From positions 103,947-167,946 of the forward strand of contig NZ_BDCU01000050.1 of NCBI RefSeq assembly GCF_001618425.1: a stretch of 64,000 nucleotides of DNA, written 5' to 3'. Both the position numbers and the translations under genes were made by a program. Of this stretch, positions 1 through 9,193 are shown one piece after another (position 1 is the first letter of the stretch; every line of letters starts with the position of its first letter). The stretch comes from Nocardia fusca NBRC 14340. GTDB taxonomy: Bacteria; Actinomycetota; Actinomycetes; Mycobacteriales; Mycobacteriaceae. A model generated the notes under the pieces. The model was not told the origin of the DNA. It saw only the letters and a program-made list of their open reading frames with translations, and searched no databases.

Positions 1-960
1 ACCGCTGATACGGAAGTCGCCGAGCCCCAGCCCGGACGCGTTCTTGGTCGGTTGCACCGCCTGGACCAGCGACACCACCGGCGGTAACAGCACCAACAGC
101 TGCTCCAGACTCGCGTTGTAGGTGACCGCGAGCCCGCCCACCGAGGTGAGGTTGGCCAGCAGTACCGGGAGCGTCAGCTTCACGGAGTCCAGCAGCTGGG
201 ACACTTCGTCGGCGAAACCCGGCCCGGAGTGCAGTAGCGTTCGCAGCTGAGGATCGTTGGTCACCAGTTGCCCGGTGACATCGGCGGTGGCGCGGGTCCA
301 GATCCGGATCGCGTCGGCCGACCGGACCTGCGAATCCAGGAGCGGCACGGCATCTTCCACCAGCATCCGGGTGTTGTCGCCGACCCCGTTCATGGTCGTC
401 GTCAGTTTTTCGGCGGAGCTCAGCAGCGAATCGAGATCGTCGCCCGCGCCGTGCACACCCGCGAACATCTCGTCGAGCAGACGGCGCAGATCGTCCTTCG
501 GGATCGTGCCGACGAGTGCGCTGAGCCGGTCCAGCATCGGGCCGACGGGCTGCGGGATCTCGGTGTCACGGCGCTCGATGGTGGCGCCGTCGTAGAGGTA
601 CGGGGGCGAATCGGTGCGCGGGAGCAGATCCACGTACTGCTCGCCGACCGCCGATACGCTGCGCACCTCGGCGGTGAGATCGGCCGGGATCCGCGGCGAG
701 CCGTCGATCGCGAGGGTGGCCCGCACGCTGTCGCCGGTCAGCTCGACGCGGGTCACCTTCCCCACCTGGGTCCCCCGGTAGGTGACATTGCCGAACCGAT
801 AGAGACCACCGGCCTCGGGCAGTTCCACGGTCACATCGATGGTGCCGACGCCGGCCAGGGCCGGCAACTTCATATAGATCACCGACATCACGACCAGGCC
901 GATCACCGAGACGATACTGAAGATGATCAGCTGGGCACGGACGAAACGGGACAGCAGCAT
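1..960 (-). CDS. mceF: Mce family protein MceF (3' end beyond window)
   Basis: This is the last visible gene of the mce operon. It is read from an ATG at 960 leftward off the edge, with 320 codons visible and no stop. The N-terminus is a short basic stretch (MLLSRFVRAQ) followed by one hydrophobic signal-anchor segment. After it comes the MCE/MlaD beta-domain with the usual YRFGNVTYRGTQVGKV stretch. A long helical region follows, of the kind that builds the lipid-conducting needle in Mce complexes. The start overlaps the mceE stop by one base (TGATG), so translation is probably coupled. The family imports lipids or sterols across the mycomembrane together with YrbE permeases and an MceG-type ATPase encoded elsewhere. 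The substrate cannot be read from the sequence. Confidence 0.93.
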   Translation of the reverse strand, partial: MLLSRFVRAQLIIFSIVSVIGLVVMSVIYMKLPALAGVGTIDVTVELPEAGGLYRFGNVTYRGTQVGKVTRVELTGDSVRATLAIDGSPRIPADLTAEVRSVSAVGEQYVDLLPRTDSPPYLYDGATIERRDTEIPQPVGPMLDRLSALVGTIPKDDLRRLLDEMFAGVHGAGDDLDSLLSSAEKLTTTMNGVGDNTRMLVEDAVPLLDSQVRSADAIRIWTRATADVTGQLVTNDPQLRTLLHSGPGFADEVSQLLDSVKLTLPVLLANLTSVGGLAVTYNASLEQLLVLLPPVVSLVQAVQPTKNASGLGLGDFRISG

Positions 961-2228
961 CAGCGGCCTCCGATCCCGGGTGGCAGGGGTATCTGGGGTA
1001 GTGGGAGCTGCGGTAGCGGGAACGGCAGACCGGGGGCGGGCGCCGGGGCCGGAGCGGGCGCCGGGGTGGGTGCGGGGGCCGGAGCGGGTGGTGACGCCGC
1101 GGCCGGAGGCGCGGTGATACCGAATCCGAGCGGATTCCTGGTCTGCTCCGCGTAACCCGGGTCGCCCACCGCCGCCTGGATGACCGCGGTCGGGTCGCCC
1201 CACGGAGTCCCCAGCAGGAGTTCCCGGCGCAGCCGCGGAATGGTGAGGTCGACGGTCGCGAACAGATTGATGAAATCGCCCCGCACACCGTTGTCGACCA
1301 GATACTGCCCGTACGGGAACACGGTGGCGAACGCGATGGCCCTGTTGATATCGGGTCCGACATCGGCCAGTGCCCGCAGCGTGGGTTCCAGATTGCGCAG
1401 GTTGGTCAGCAGATCGTCGTGCACGGCCGTCAATACGCCGTTGGCGGTATCGCTGAAGATGCGCAGCCGCTCCAGCGCGCCGGTCAGATCGGGGCGCTCC
1501 CGGATCAGCACGTCCAGCGCGGGTGGGATCTTGCGCAACGCCTCGGTGAGCACATCGCGCTGCGCGGCGAAAGTACCGCCCAGCCGGTTGAGACCGTCGA
1601 TGGTGGCGACGATATCGGCGCGCTGCGCGTCGAGGGTGCCGAGGAAGACGTCCAAGCGGTCGAGCAGGGCGCGGATATCGGTCTCCCGGCCCTCGAACGC
1701 CGCGCCGAGACTGCTGACGATATCGCCGACCTGTCCCAGGCCGCCGCCGTTGACCACCACCGACAACGAGGCCAGAGTCTGCTCGGTGGAGGGATAGGTC
1801 GTGGTGTCGTCGAGTTCGATGCGGGCGCCGGATTCCAGGTGCCCCTGCGGCGCCTGACCGGGCGGCGGATCCAGTGCCAAGTGCATCGACCCCAGCAGGC
1901 TGGTCTGCCCGACCCGGGCCTGCGCGTTCGCCGGAACCACCTCGCCGGCCTGAACGCTCACCTCCACCAGCGCATGCCAGTTCTCGACATGGATATCGCC
2001 GACACTGCCGACCACCACATCGTCGATCAGCACCGGCGAGTTCGGGGTGAGCGTGCCGACATCGGCCATCTCGACATAGAGCGTCGTGGCTCCGTCCCCC
2101 CGGCCCGTGGCACCCGGTAACGGAAGGGAGTTCACCCCGTCCCACGCGCATCCGGATGCGGTGACCACCACACACGCGCAGCCCAGCACGGCCCTGCGCC
2201 ACTTCCGTGGACGTCCCGGTATCGCCAT
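960..2228 (-). CDS. mceE: Mce family lipoprotein MceE (LprK type)
   Basis: The 422-residue protein has a basic N-terminus, a hydrophobic stretch and a lipobox (TASGC, Cys27). This makes it the lipoprotein subunit that the E position of every mce operon encodes. The MCE domain follows at about residues 45-150, then a helical region. The tail from about residue 370 is unusual: it is almost pure Pro-Ala repeats, then a Pro-Leu-rich end. The start lies 4 nt after the mceD stop, so it belongs to the same transcript. The protein is expected to be lipid-anchored outside the membrane as part of the Mce hexamer. Confidence 0.93.
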   Translation of the reverse strand: MAIPGRPRKWRRAVLGCACVVVTASGCAWDGVNSLPLPGATGRGDGATTLYVEMADVGTLTPNSPVLIDDVVVGSVGDIHVENWHALVEVSVQAGEVVPANAQARVGQTSLLGSMHLALDPPPGQAPQGHLESGARIELDDTTTYPSTEQTLASLSVVVNGGGLGQVGDIVSSLGAAFEGRETDIRALLDRLDVFLGTLDAQRADIVATIDGLNRLGGTFAAQRDVLTEALRKIPPALDVLIRERPDLTGALERLRIFSDTANGVLTAVHDDLLTNLRNLEPTLRALADVGPDINRAIAFATVFPYGQYLVDNGVRGDFINLFATVDLTIPRLRRELLLGTPWGDPTAVIQAAVGDPGYAEQTRNPLGFGITAPPAAASPPAPAPAPTPAPAPAPAPAPGLPFPLPQLPLPQIPLPPGIGGR

Positions 2229-2232
2229 CCGG

Positions 2233-3480
2233 TCACCGCCCGCCGGGGAAGAGGATTTCGGCGAGGGCGGGTGCCGGCGGTGGGGGCGGCGCGGCCGGGC
2301 TCACCACCTGGGCAGCGGGCGGAACCAGCCCGGGTTCGCTGTAGATGACATTGTCCGGCGCCGCCGAGGGCCCGAGGGCGGGATTCACCGGTACGGGCAG
2401 ATAGTTGAAATTCAACAGCCCGAGCACCGGCCCCAGATAGTCGCGGCATTTGCGGGCGGCTTCGGCGGCGCCGATGTTCTCCACGCTGGCGATACCGCCG
2501 CAGACGAACTCGATCGGGTTGGAGAAGTTGTTCAATACGAAAACCCCTGCCTCGGTCCCGGTATCGGGGTTGTAGATGTTGTAGAAGTTGGCCAGGCTGG
2601 TCGGGAAGATGTGCAGCAACTCCTCGAGTTCGCCGCGATTGTCGACGAGGTTCTGCGTGACATCGGCCAGCCGTCCCACCTGTTCACCGGCCTTGTCCCG
2701 GTTCTCCGAGACGAAGCGCTGCACCTCCCCGACGGCGATGGCGAGATTGTTCAGGGCCGCATCGAGATCGGACCGGCTGCTGTCGAGCACGCTGGTGAGG
2801 GTCGCCAGCCGGTTCTGGAACTGCACGATCTGCACATTGCTGTCACGCAACGCGGTCACGAAGACCTGGAGGTTCTTTATCGTGTCGGCGATATCGCCGC
2901 TACCGCTCGCCAGAATCCGGCCGACCCCGGATAGTTGCGTCAGCACCTGCCGCAGTTTCTCGCCGTTACCGCCGAGAGCGTCGGCGGCGCTGTCGATGAA
3001 CCGGCCCGCGGGTCCGGAGGACTGATCGCCGTCGGGGCCCAGTTCGGTGGCCAGCCGGGTGAGCTGGGTTTTGATCTCGTCCCACTCCACCGGCACCGCG
3101 GTACGCTCCAGCGGGATCACCGCCCCGTCGGGCATGATGTCGCCGTTCCCCCGGTAGGCGGGGGTGAGCTGGACATATCGTGAATCGACCAGGCTCTGCG
3201 CCACGATGACCGCACCGGCGTTCGCCGGGATATCCACCTCCCGGTCCACGTGCAGTTCCATTTCCACGGTGGTGCCGTGCGGTTCGATACCCGCGATGGT
3301 TCCGACCTTCACCCCGGATACCCGGACATCGTCGCCTGGGTAGATGGCGGTGGCGGTGGTGAAGATCGCGCGAACAGTATCGGGTGCCAGAAACGTACGG
3401 TTCACCGCCACGAACGTGGCGGCCACCACCGCGACGGCCAGTGCACCGGCGGCCACGCGCAGGACCAGTGTCCGGTTCAT
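2233..3480 (-). CDS. mceD: Mce family protein MceD
   Basis: The 415-residue protein starts at the ATG (MNRTLVLRVAAG) at 3480, whose ATGA overlaps the mceC stop. A longer reading frame extends upstream into mceC, but the overlap and the N-terminal signal-anchor helix favour this start. The MCE domain occupies roughly residues 35-115, with the family-typical DDVRVSGVKVGTI segment. A long helical part follows, and the C-terminus is rich in Pro and Ala. It is one of the six MCE subunits of the importer. Confidence 0.92.
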   Translation of the reverse strand: MNRTLVLRVAAGALAVAVVAATFVAVNRTFLAPDTVRAIFTTATAIYPGDDVRVSGVKVGTIAGIEPHGTTVEMELHVDREVDIPANAGAVIVAQSLVDSRYVQLTPAYRGNGDIMPDGAVIPLERTAVPVEWDEIKTQLTRLATELGPDGDQSSGPAGRFIDSAADALGGNGEKLRQVLTQLSGVGRILASGSGDIADTIKNLQVFVTALRDSNVQIVQFQNRLATLTSVLDSSRSDLDAALNNLAIAVGEVQRFVSENRDKAGEQVGRLADVTQNLVDNRGELEELLHIFPTSLANFYNIYNPDTGTEAGVFVLNNFSNPIEFVCGGIASVENIGAAEAARKCRDYLGPVLGLLNFNYLPVPVNPALGPSAAPDNVIYSEPGLVPPAAQVVSPAAPPPPPAPALAEILFPGGR

Positions 3481-4508
3481 CGCGGCGCCCCCGGTTGCGG
3501 TGCGGGTGGTTGCGGGACCGACCCGCCGAACGCGGCGTCGACGAACGGCCGGATCCACTGGGCCGGAATCAGGTTGGCGACGTAGGCGTTGTAGAACGGG
3601 CCGCCCGACACCGCCTCCCCCTGGGTGAGCGACGCCTTGGCCAGACCCGGTATCGCCTTGGCGATATTGTCCCGATTCCGCTGGAGCACTTCGGTGACCG
3701 AGTTGAGGCGGTCCAGGGCGGGCCCCAATTCGGCCTCGTTGTCGGCGACCAGCTTGGTCAGTTGGTCGGCGACGGCCGCCGTATTGGCCAGCAGAGTCGC
3801 GATCGCCTGCCGCCGATCGTCGAGAACCCCGATCAGGGTATTGGCATTGAGCAGCATGGTGTTCACCTGCTGACTACGGTCGGCCAGGATCCCGGTGACG
3901 TCACGGGCCGCGGCGAGTAGATCCCGTAGCGCGGTATTGCGACTGTTGATGGCTCTCGACAGTTCGGACAGTCCGTCGAATGCGGGTCCCAGCTGCGGCG
4001 CGATCGAATCGAGCGTGGCGGAAAGCATGTTCAGCGAATTGTTCAGCGAATCGGTATCCATCGCGCCTGCGTTGCCGGTGAGGTCGCCCAGTGCGTCGGT
4101 CAGCGAATACGGCGAGGAGGTGCGTTCGACCGGAATGGTGGCCAGCGGGCGCAGGTGCTCGTCGCCGCGCGAGACCACGGTCATGATCCGTTTGCCCAGC
4201 AGCGAACCGGTTTTGATCTGCACCGTGCTGTCGGCGCCCACCGGCACCGAACTACGCACGGTGAACAGGACGCGTGCGTCCCCGTTGTCCAGCCGTACCT
4301 CGGTCACCGAACCGACCTTCACACCCGACACGATCACCTCGTCCCCGGCTTCCAGCCCCCCGGCCTCCTCGAAGACGGCCTGGTAGCGGACGGTCGTGCC
4401 CCAGGCGATCACCTGTTGCGACTGCAGCCCCAGAGAGATGACACAGATAATGAGCACGAGCCCGACCAGGCCGTGTCGCAGCAGATGACTTCCGCGGTAT
4501 CGAAACAT
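3477..4508 (-). CDS. mceC: Mce family protein MceC
   Basis: The protein has 343 residues from the ATG at 4508 (MFRYRGSHLLRHG). A GTG at 4520 is an alternative start, but a GGAAGG ribosome site would then sit only 1 nt from it, so the ATG is preferred with moderate certainty. There is one N-terminal membrane anchor, then an MCE domain (EAGDEVIVSGVKVGSV), then the long helical region. The C-terminus is short and Pro-rich. It is coupled to mceD by an ATGA overlap and lies 1 nt after the mceB stop. Confidence 0.91.
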   Translation of the reverse strand: MFRYRGSHLLRHGLVGLVLIICVISLGLQSQQVIAWGTTVRYQAVFEEAGGLEAGDEVIVSGVKVGSVTEVRLDNGDARVLFTVRSSVPVGADSTVQIKTGSLLGKRIMTVVSRGDEHLRPLATIPVERTSSPYSLTDALGDLTGNAGAMDTDSLNNSLNMLSATLDSIAPQLGPAFDGLSELSRAINSRNTALRDLLAAARDVTGILADRSQQVNTMLLNANTLIGVLDDRRQAIATLLANTAAVADQLTKLVADNEAELGPALDRLNSVTEVLQRNRDNIAKAIPGLAKASLTQGEAVSGGPFYNAYVANLIPAQWIRPFVDAAFGGSVPQPPAPQPGAPR

Positions 4509-4509
4509 C

Positions 4510-5526
4510 TCAGGGAGCACACCTTCCGTCGGTCTGTACGGCGGCCGGGATCTCCACGACCTGGCCGGACAGATCGTTGACCCGCAGCGTCAGATCGCAC
4601 AGGTAGTACTGGATGAAGTTGCCGTAGGCGCCGGTACGCACCAGTTTCCGGAAGTTCTCCGGGGCCTTCTGCAGAGCGGTATCCAGGGTTTGTTTGTCGC
4701 CGTCGATATTGGCGGCCAGCCGGTTGACCTGGGCGATGGCCCCGGCCAGCGGCGGGCGGCCCTGGGTGAGTAGATCGGCGACCGTGGCGGTGCCGCCCTC
4801 CAGGGCGTCGATCGCCGCGCCGATGGGATCGCGCTCGTTGCTGAGCTGGGTGATCAGCTGTTCGAGCCGATCCACCAGGTTGGAGAACTGGCCGCCCTCC
4901 GACTGCAATGTCGTCAGCACGGTTTTCAGGTCGTCGATCAGCTGCGCGATCACCTGGTTGTTATCGGCCAGCGCCGCGGAGAACGAGGCAGTCCGGCCGA
5001 GGATGGAGTTCACCGTGCCCTCCTTGCCCTGCACGATCTCCAGCAGCGACCAGGTCAGCGCGTTCACATCGCGTGCGTTCAAGCCCTGGATCACCGGTTT
5101 CAACCCGCCCAGCAAGAGGTCCAGGTCCAGCGCGCCGACGGTGTTCTCGATCGGGAGTTCCCCGCCGGCGGGCAGGTCGTTGCCGGGTTTGTCGACGAGT
5201 TCGAGGTAGCGGTCGCCGACGAGGTTGAGGTACCGCACCGCTACCTGGGTGCCGGTGGTCAGCGGCAACGCGTTGTCGGCGTCGAATTCCACTCGTACCC
5301 GCTGGTCGGGCCGGAGCTCGACGCCTCGCACCGAACCCACCACGACACCGGAGACCCGGACGGTATCGCCTTCGCGCAGACCCGAGGTATCGGCGAACAC
5401 CGCCGAGTACTCGTGGGTGGATCCGCTGCGGTACTCACCGAACACGATGATCAGGCAGCCCGAGAGCACGACCATCACCGCGGCGAAGATCCCGAATTTC
5501 AGCAGGGGCGTATTCCGATTGCTCAT
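4510..5526 (-). CDS. mceB: Mce family protein MceB
   Basis: The protein has 338 residues starting at the ATG at 5526 (MSNRNTPLLKFG), which overlaps the mceA stop as ATGA. Longer upstream extensions fall inside mceA. An N-terminal hydrophobic anchor (about residues 10-30) precedes the MCE domain (REGDTVRVSGVVVGSV). The helical section contains LLGGLKPVIQGLN, typical of MceB. The C-terminus includes two conserved-looking cysteines (YLCDLTL and DGRCAP). Confidence 0.92.
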   Translation of the reverse strand: MSNRNTPLLKFGIFAAVMVVLSGCLIIVFGEYRSGSTHEYSAVFADTSGLREGDTVRVSGVVVGSVRGVELRPDQRVRVEFDADNALPLTTGTQVAVRYLNLVGDRYLELVDKPGNDLPAGGELPIENTVGALDLDLLLGGLKPVIQGLNARDVNALTWSLLEIVQGKEGTVNSILGRTASFSAALADNNQVIAQLIDDLKTVLTTLQSEGGQFSNLVDRLEQLITQLSNERDPIGAAIDALEGGTATVADLLTQGRPPLAGAIAQVNRLAANIDGDKQTLDTALQKAPENFRKLVRTGAYGNFIQYYLCDLTLRVNDLSGQVVEIPAAVQTDGRCAP

Positions 5527-6794
5527 CGCGGTGCTTCCTTCCCGGCGGCGGCCGGACCGAACAGCGCTCTGGCCAGTGATTCGGTGTTCAACGACAGCGC
5601 CGGGCGGAACGGGCCGGCCTGCGGATCGGCGCCGACATCGGTGACCACGAACGGCGGGAAGTCCTCGTAGCCGACCGGCAGCATCGAACACTGCGGCCCG
5701 CCCTTGGCCGCGACCTTCGGGAGATGCTCCGGATACCGGTACGGTTCCACACCCCAGAGGAAGTTCGCCGACAACCCGATTCCGGGCACCTGCACCGGTT
5801 TCACCGACGCCAGATAGCCGAGGCCGTCCAATGCGCAGGTCAGCGCCGTGTGGTAGCGGTTGGTGAGATCGGTGGTGGGCACGAGCGCGTCCAGCGAACT
5901 CACCAGCGCCGGACCGTTGTCACCGACCACCCGGTTGCCGGTATCGGCCAAACCGATCAGGCTCATGAGCAGGACGTCGAGTTGCTGCTGTTCGGCCACC
6001 ACCGTATTGCTCAGCGCGGTGGCATTGCCCACGATGTCCACCAGCGGTTGTGCCGAATCCGCGTAGATCCCCGCGACCTGCGGCGCCATCGCGAGATCGG
6101 CACGCAATGCGGGGAGAGCGGGTTCCAGCTTCGCCAGGAAAGCGTTCAGATCGACCATCATCTGGCCCACCCGGTCACCGCGTCCGCGCATCGCGCCCGC
6201 GAGCGCCCCGAGGGTCTCGTTGAGCTTCTCCGGCTGGATCTCACCCAGTACCTGGGTGAGCTGCTGGAACACCGTGTTGATCTCGACAGTCACCTTCTCG
6301 GCGGCGAATACCTGGCCGGGTTCGAGATGGCGGTCCGAGGGCCGGTCGGGTGGCACCAGCTGGATGTACTTGGCGCCGAATACCGTGGTGGAGGCGATAT
6401 CCACGGTGACATCGGCGGGAATGCGGTCCAGATTGCCCCGATCGATGGCGAGTTCGATCTCGGCGGTGCCGTCGGATCGTTCGGCGATGGACCGCACCGC
6501 ACCCACCGTCACACCGCGCAGTTTCACCTCGGCGTCGGGGTACATCACCAGGCCGGCGCGCGGCGAATGCACCGTGACCGCCACGGTATCGGCGAAACCA
6601 CCCTGGAACAGGGTGACCGCGAGGACCACGATCGCGGTACCCGCGGCGATCGCCGCCAGGCCCGCCGCGGGCCGGCCCGCGGCGGACAGCGGCCGGAGCC
6701 GAGCACGCCACCGCCGCCCAGCGGAGGCAGCAGGCTGCGGAACCGCCGGTGGACGGTTCGCCCACGGCTGCGTGTGTTGTGTCACCGGTGCCAT
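5523..6794 (-). CDS. mceA: Mce family protein MceA
   Basis: The 423-residue protein has an unusually long cytoplasmic N-terminus (about 45 residues, Pro/Ala/Arg-rich) before the signal-anchor helix (LAAIAAGTAIVVLAVTLF). The MCE domain follows (PDAEVKLRGVTVGAV), then the helical channel region. The C-terminal domain includes two cysteines. It starts 2 nt after the yrbEB stop, so the permease and MCE genes form one operon. Confidence 0.93.
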   Translation of the reverse strand: MAPVTQHTQPWANRPPAVPQPAASAGRRWRARLRPLSAAGRPAAGLAAIAAGTAIVVLAVTLFQGGFADTVAVTVHSPRAGLVMYPDAEVKLRGVTVGAVRSIAERSDGTAEIELAIDRGNLDRIPADVTVDIASTTVFGAKYIQLVPPDRPSDRHLEPGQVFAAEKVTVEINTVFQQLTQVLGEIQPEKLNETLGALAGAMRGRGDRVGQMMVDLNAFLAKLEPALPALRADLAMAPQVAGIYADSAQPLVDIVGNATALSNTVVAEQQQLDVLLMSLIGLADTGNRVVGDNGPALVSSLDALVPTTDLTNRYHTALTCALDGLGYLASVKPVQVPGIGLSANFLWGVEPYRYPEHLPKVAAKGGPQCSMLPVGYEDFPPFVVTDVGADPQAGPFRPALSLNTESLARALFGPAAAGKEAPR

Positions 6795-6796
6795 CC

Positions 6797-7654
6797 CTAC
6801 CCCGACAGCTCGAAGTTTCCGTTGGACCCGTACACGGCGAGCGAGACCAGCAGGGTCACCGACACCACCGCGATGAGCGAAGTCCGTACGGCGTTACCGA
6901 CCGCTGTCCCGACGCCCGAAGGTCCACCCGCGGCGAAGAACCCGAAATAGGTGTGGATCAGCAGGATCGTGAGCGCCATGAGGATCGCCTGCAGGAAAGA
7001 CCACAGCAGATCGATCGGATTCAGAAAAGTGGCGAAGTAGTGGTCGTACAGTCCCGAGGACTGTCCCAGGATCACCACGGTGGTGAGCCGGCTCGCGAGG
7101 AACGACGCCACCACCGCGATCGCGTACAAGGGGGTGATCGCGATCATCCCTGCCACGATCCGGGTGCCGACCAGATAGGCGATCGGTTCTATCGCAATGG
7201 ATTCCAGCGCATCGATCTCCTCGTTGATGCGCATGGCGCCGAGTTGGGCGGTGACACCGGCGCCAAAGGTCGCCGCCAGCCCGATACCCGCCATCACCGG
7301 CGCGGAGATCCGGACGTTGATGAACGCGGACAGAAAGCCGGTGAGCGCCTCGATCCCGATATCGCCGAGCGAGCTGTAGCCCTGGACCGCGAGCGTGCCG
7401 CCGGCTGCCAGGGTCAGAAAGCTGACGATCACCACTGTGCCGCCGAATGCCGCCAGCGTGCCGGCGCCCATACTGATCTCCGCGATCAGCCGGACGGTTT
7501 CCCTCTTGTACCGCCATGCCGCCATCGGCGCGAATGCCAGGGCCTTGACATAGAAGATGGCATGGTCGCCGACTCGGCCCAGAACATCCACCGGCTTCCG
7601 CAGTCTGCGGACGAGTACCGGATAGCGCGTGGTCAGTACCTCGGAGGCCGTCAT
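6797..7654 (-). CDS. yrbEB: ABC-type lipid transporter permease YrbEB (MlaE family)
   Basis: The 285-residue integral membrane protein is the second permease of the Mce importer. It has 5-6 hydrophobic segments. The cytoplasmic coupling motif of MlaE/YrbE permeases is present as NEEIDALESIAIEPIAYL, which contacts the ATPase (MceG/Mkl). The start is 13 nt after the yrbEA stop. Confidence 0.95.
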   Translation of the reverse strand: MTASEVLTTRYPVLVRRLRKPVDVLGRVGDHAIFYVKALAFAPMAAWRYKRETVRLIAEISMGAGTLAAFGGTVVIVSFLTLAAGGTLAVQGYSSLGDIGIEALTGFLSAFINVRISAPVMAGIGLAATFGAGVTAQLGAMRINEEIDALESIAIEPIAYLVGTRIVAGMIAITPLYAIAVVASFLASRLTTVVILGQSSGLYDHYFATFLNPIDLLWSFLQAILMALTILLIHTYFGFFAAGGPSGVGTAVGNAVRTSLIAVVSVTLLVSLAVYGSNGNFELSG

Positions 7655-7667
7655 CGGATACCTCCTC

Positions 7668-8462
7668 TCACCCGGTCGTCAACTGGATACCGATGGCCGT
7701 GACCATCACATTGATCGCGAAAAGCGACATGAACGCATAGACCACGGTCTCGTTGACAGCGTTGCCGACAGCTTTGGCGCCGCCGGTGACGATCAGCCCG
7801 CGGTAACAGGCGACCATCCCGGCGACGAAGCCGAAGAGCAGTGCCTTGACCGAGGAGATGATCACTTCGTTGATTCCGGTGAGCAGGGTGATTCCAGCGA
7901 CGAACGCGCCCGGGTTGACGTCCTGCACGTACACCGAGAACACATAGCCACCGACTACGCCGATGATGCAGACGAGACTGTTCAACAACACAGCCACCAG
8001 GCCGGAGGCCAGCATGCGCGGGGTGACCAGGCGCTGGACCGGGTCGATTCCGAGCACCTCCATGGCCGCGATCTCCTCCCGGATGGTCCGGGAGCCCAGG
8101 TCGGCGCACATGGCGGTGGCACCGGATCCGGCCACGATCAGCACCGTCACCATCGGTCCCACCTGGGTCACCGCGCCGAAGGCCGCGCCCGCCCCGGAGA
8201 GGTCGGCGGCGCCCAGTTCACGCAGCAGGATATTCAGCGTGAAGCTGACCAGCACGGTGAACGGGATCGCCACCAGGAGCGTGGGAACCAGCGAGACCCG
8301 CACGATGAACCACGCCTGTTCGAGGAACTCCCGGGTCTGGAAAGGCCGGCGGAAGGTGAATTTCACCGCGTCGGCGGTCATGGCGAACAGTCCGCCCACA
8401 GTCTGGAGAGGTCCGGTGACGCGATCCTTGGCACGGATCCAGACCGGGGTGCGGGTGGTCAT
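7668..8462 (-). CDS. yrbEA: ABC-type lipid transporter permease YrbEA (MlaE family)
   Basis: This 264-residue permease is the first gene of the mce operon. It has several membrane segments and the EExxAMExLGIDP form of the ATPase-coupling motif (REEIAAMEVLGIDPVQ). No fadD, regulator or hydroxysteroid dehydrogenase gene lies directly upstream, unlike some mce loci. The operon must therefore be transcribed from the 731-nt non-coding stretch in front of it. I do not assign an mce number because downstream neighbours are outside the window. Confidence 0.95.
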   Translation of the reverse strand: MTTRTPVWIRAKDRVTGPLQTVGGLFAMTADAVKFTFRRPFQTREFLEQAWFIVRVSLVPTLLVAIPFTVLVSFTLNILLRELGAADLSGAGAAFGAVTQVGPMVTVLIVAGSGATAMCADLGSRTIREEIAAMEVLGIDPVQRLVTPRMLASGLVAVLLNSLVCIIGVVGGYVFSVYVQDVNPGAFVAGITLLTGINEVIISSVKALLFGFVAGMVACYRGLIVTGGAKAVGNAVNETVVYAFMSLFAINVMVTAIGIQLTTG

Positions 8463-8742
8463 CCGCGCCTCGCGGTGCCGGTAGTCGAAGCCGCCGGATC
8501 GTTCGGGCGGTCCCCCGGTCGGCCCGGGACCCGCCCGGGCAACGAGGAATTCGGCATCGAAGTGCTCCTGTCGAACGATCGACGGCTCGGTGGGGGCGCC
8601 GGACGGCGTGCTCCCACCGGGACGGGGCGGCTCCGGGGGAGCCGCGGCGCGGCGAGCTGTACCCGGGGGGACGGCTACGGATCAGGATCCGCTGGCTGCG
8701 GCCGTCTCAGTCGGCATGCTGTCGCATATCACGGTACGGAAA

Positions 8743-8787
8743 TGTCATTCTCGATTTCCAATAGGATGACATTCAGATTGGGAGAAT
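8743..8787. promoter_or_regulatory. Nested inverted repeats upstream of yrbEA, candidate operator
   Basis: TGTCATTCT (8743-8751) and AGGATGACA (8763-8771) form an imperfect inverted repeat with perfect outer TGTCAT/ATGACA arms. A second pair interleaves with it: CCAAT (8758-8762) with ATTGG (8777-8781). A third pair is ATTCTC (8747-8752) with GAGAAT (8782-8787). The block is clearly richer in A and T than its surroundings and lies about 280 nt before yrbEA. It fits a regulator-binding or promoter region, but the binding protein is unknown. Confidence 0.4.
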
Positions 8788-9107
8788 TCAACACTTGTCG
8801 CCAAGTTCCCCGGAACACCCAGGCAGATCGGGCAAACGGTCGCGCGAACGCAGCGAAACCGCCTCGAACAGGCAGGATCCTCCGCCGCGGGGCGCGGTGG
8901 AACCCACGCGCCAACCCCCGGGGCGACTCCAGGGGCTGTGAAATTCAACGTTTCAAAATCCCCGGCACTTCGGCCTCGGAGTGAATTCGCACGAATGCGT
9001 ACGAAACGCTTTATAGTGAACCCGGACCCGACACCGAGCCGCGAACGGAAAATCAGCGGCGCCACCGCACCTCTCGGAGGCCCGGCCCGCTGCCGCCACA
9101 CCACTGT

Positions 9108-9137
9108 CCGGGTCGGCGCGCGACCGCACCGACCCGG
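9108..9137 (-). terminator. GC hairpin after the TetR-9194 pair
   Basis: There is a perfect 9-bp inverted repeat, CCGGGTCGG / CCGACCCGG, with a 12-nt loop. It lies 57 nt beyond the stop of the minus-strand gene at 9194. No T tract follows, which is common for actinobacterial terminators. Confidence 0.45.
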
Positions 9138-9193
9138 CCGGTCACTCCCACACCCCTACGGGATCCCCCACCGCGGGATGCGTCGACGATGCC

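Larger units (their letters stand above)
8463..9193. other. 731-nt non-coding stretch before the mce operon
   Basis: I see no convincing gene here. A 119-codon minus-strand reading frame (8745-9104) has no ribosome site and no recognisable motif. Its base use changes along its length from AT-rich to GC-rich. The stretch holds a GC hairpin next to the 9194 gene and an AT-rich block with nested inverted repeats around 8743-8787. It probably serves as terminator, promoter and long leader region for the mce operon. Confidence 0.5.

Noticed and set aside
8745..9104. 119-codon minus-strand frame before yrbEA
   Set aside because: No ribosome site, no motif, and composition changes sharply along it; treated as non-coding.
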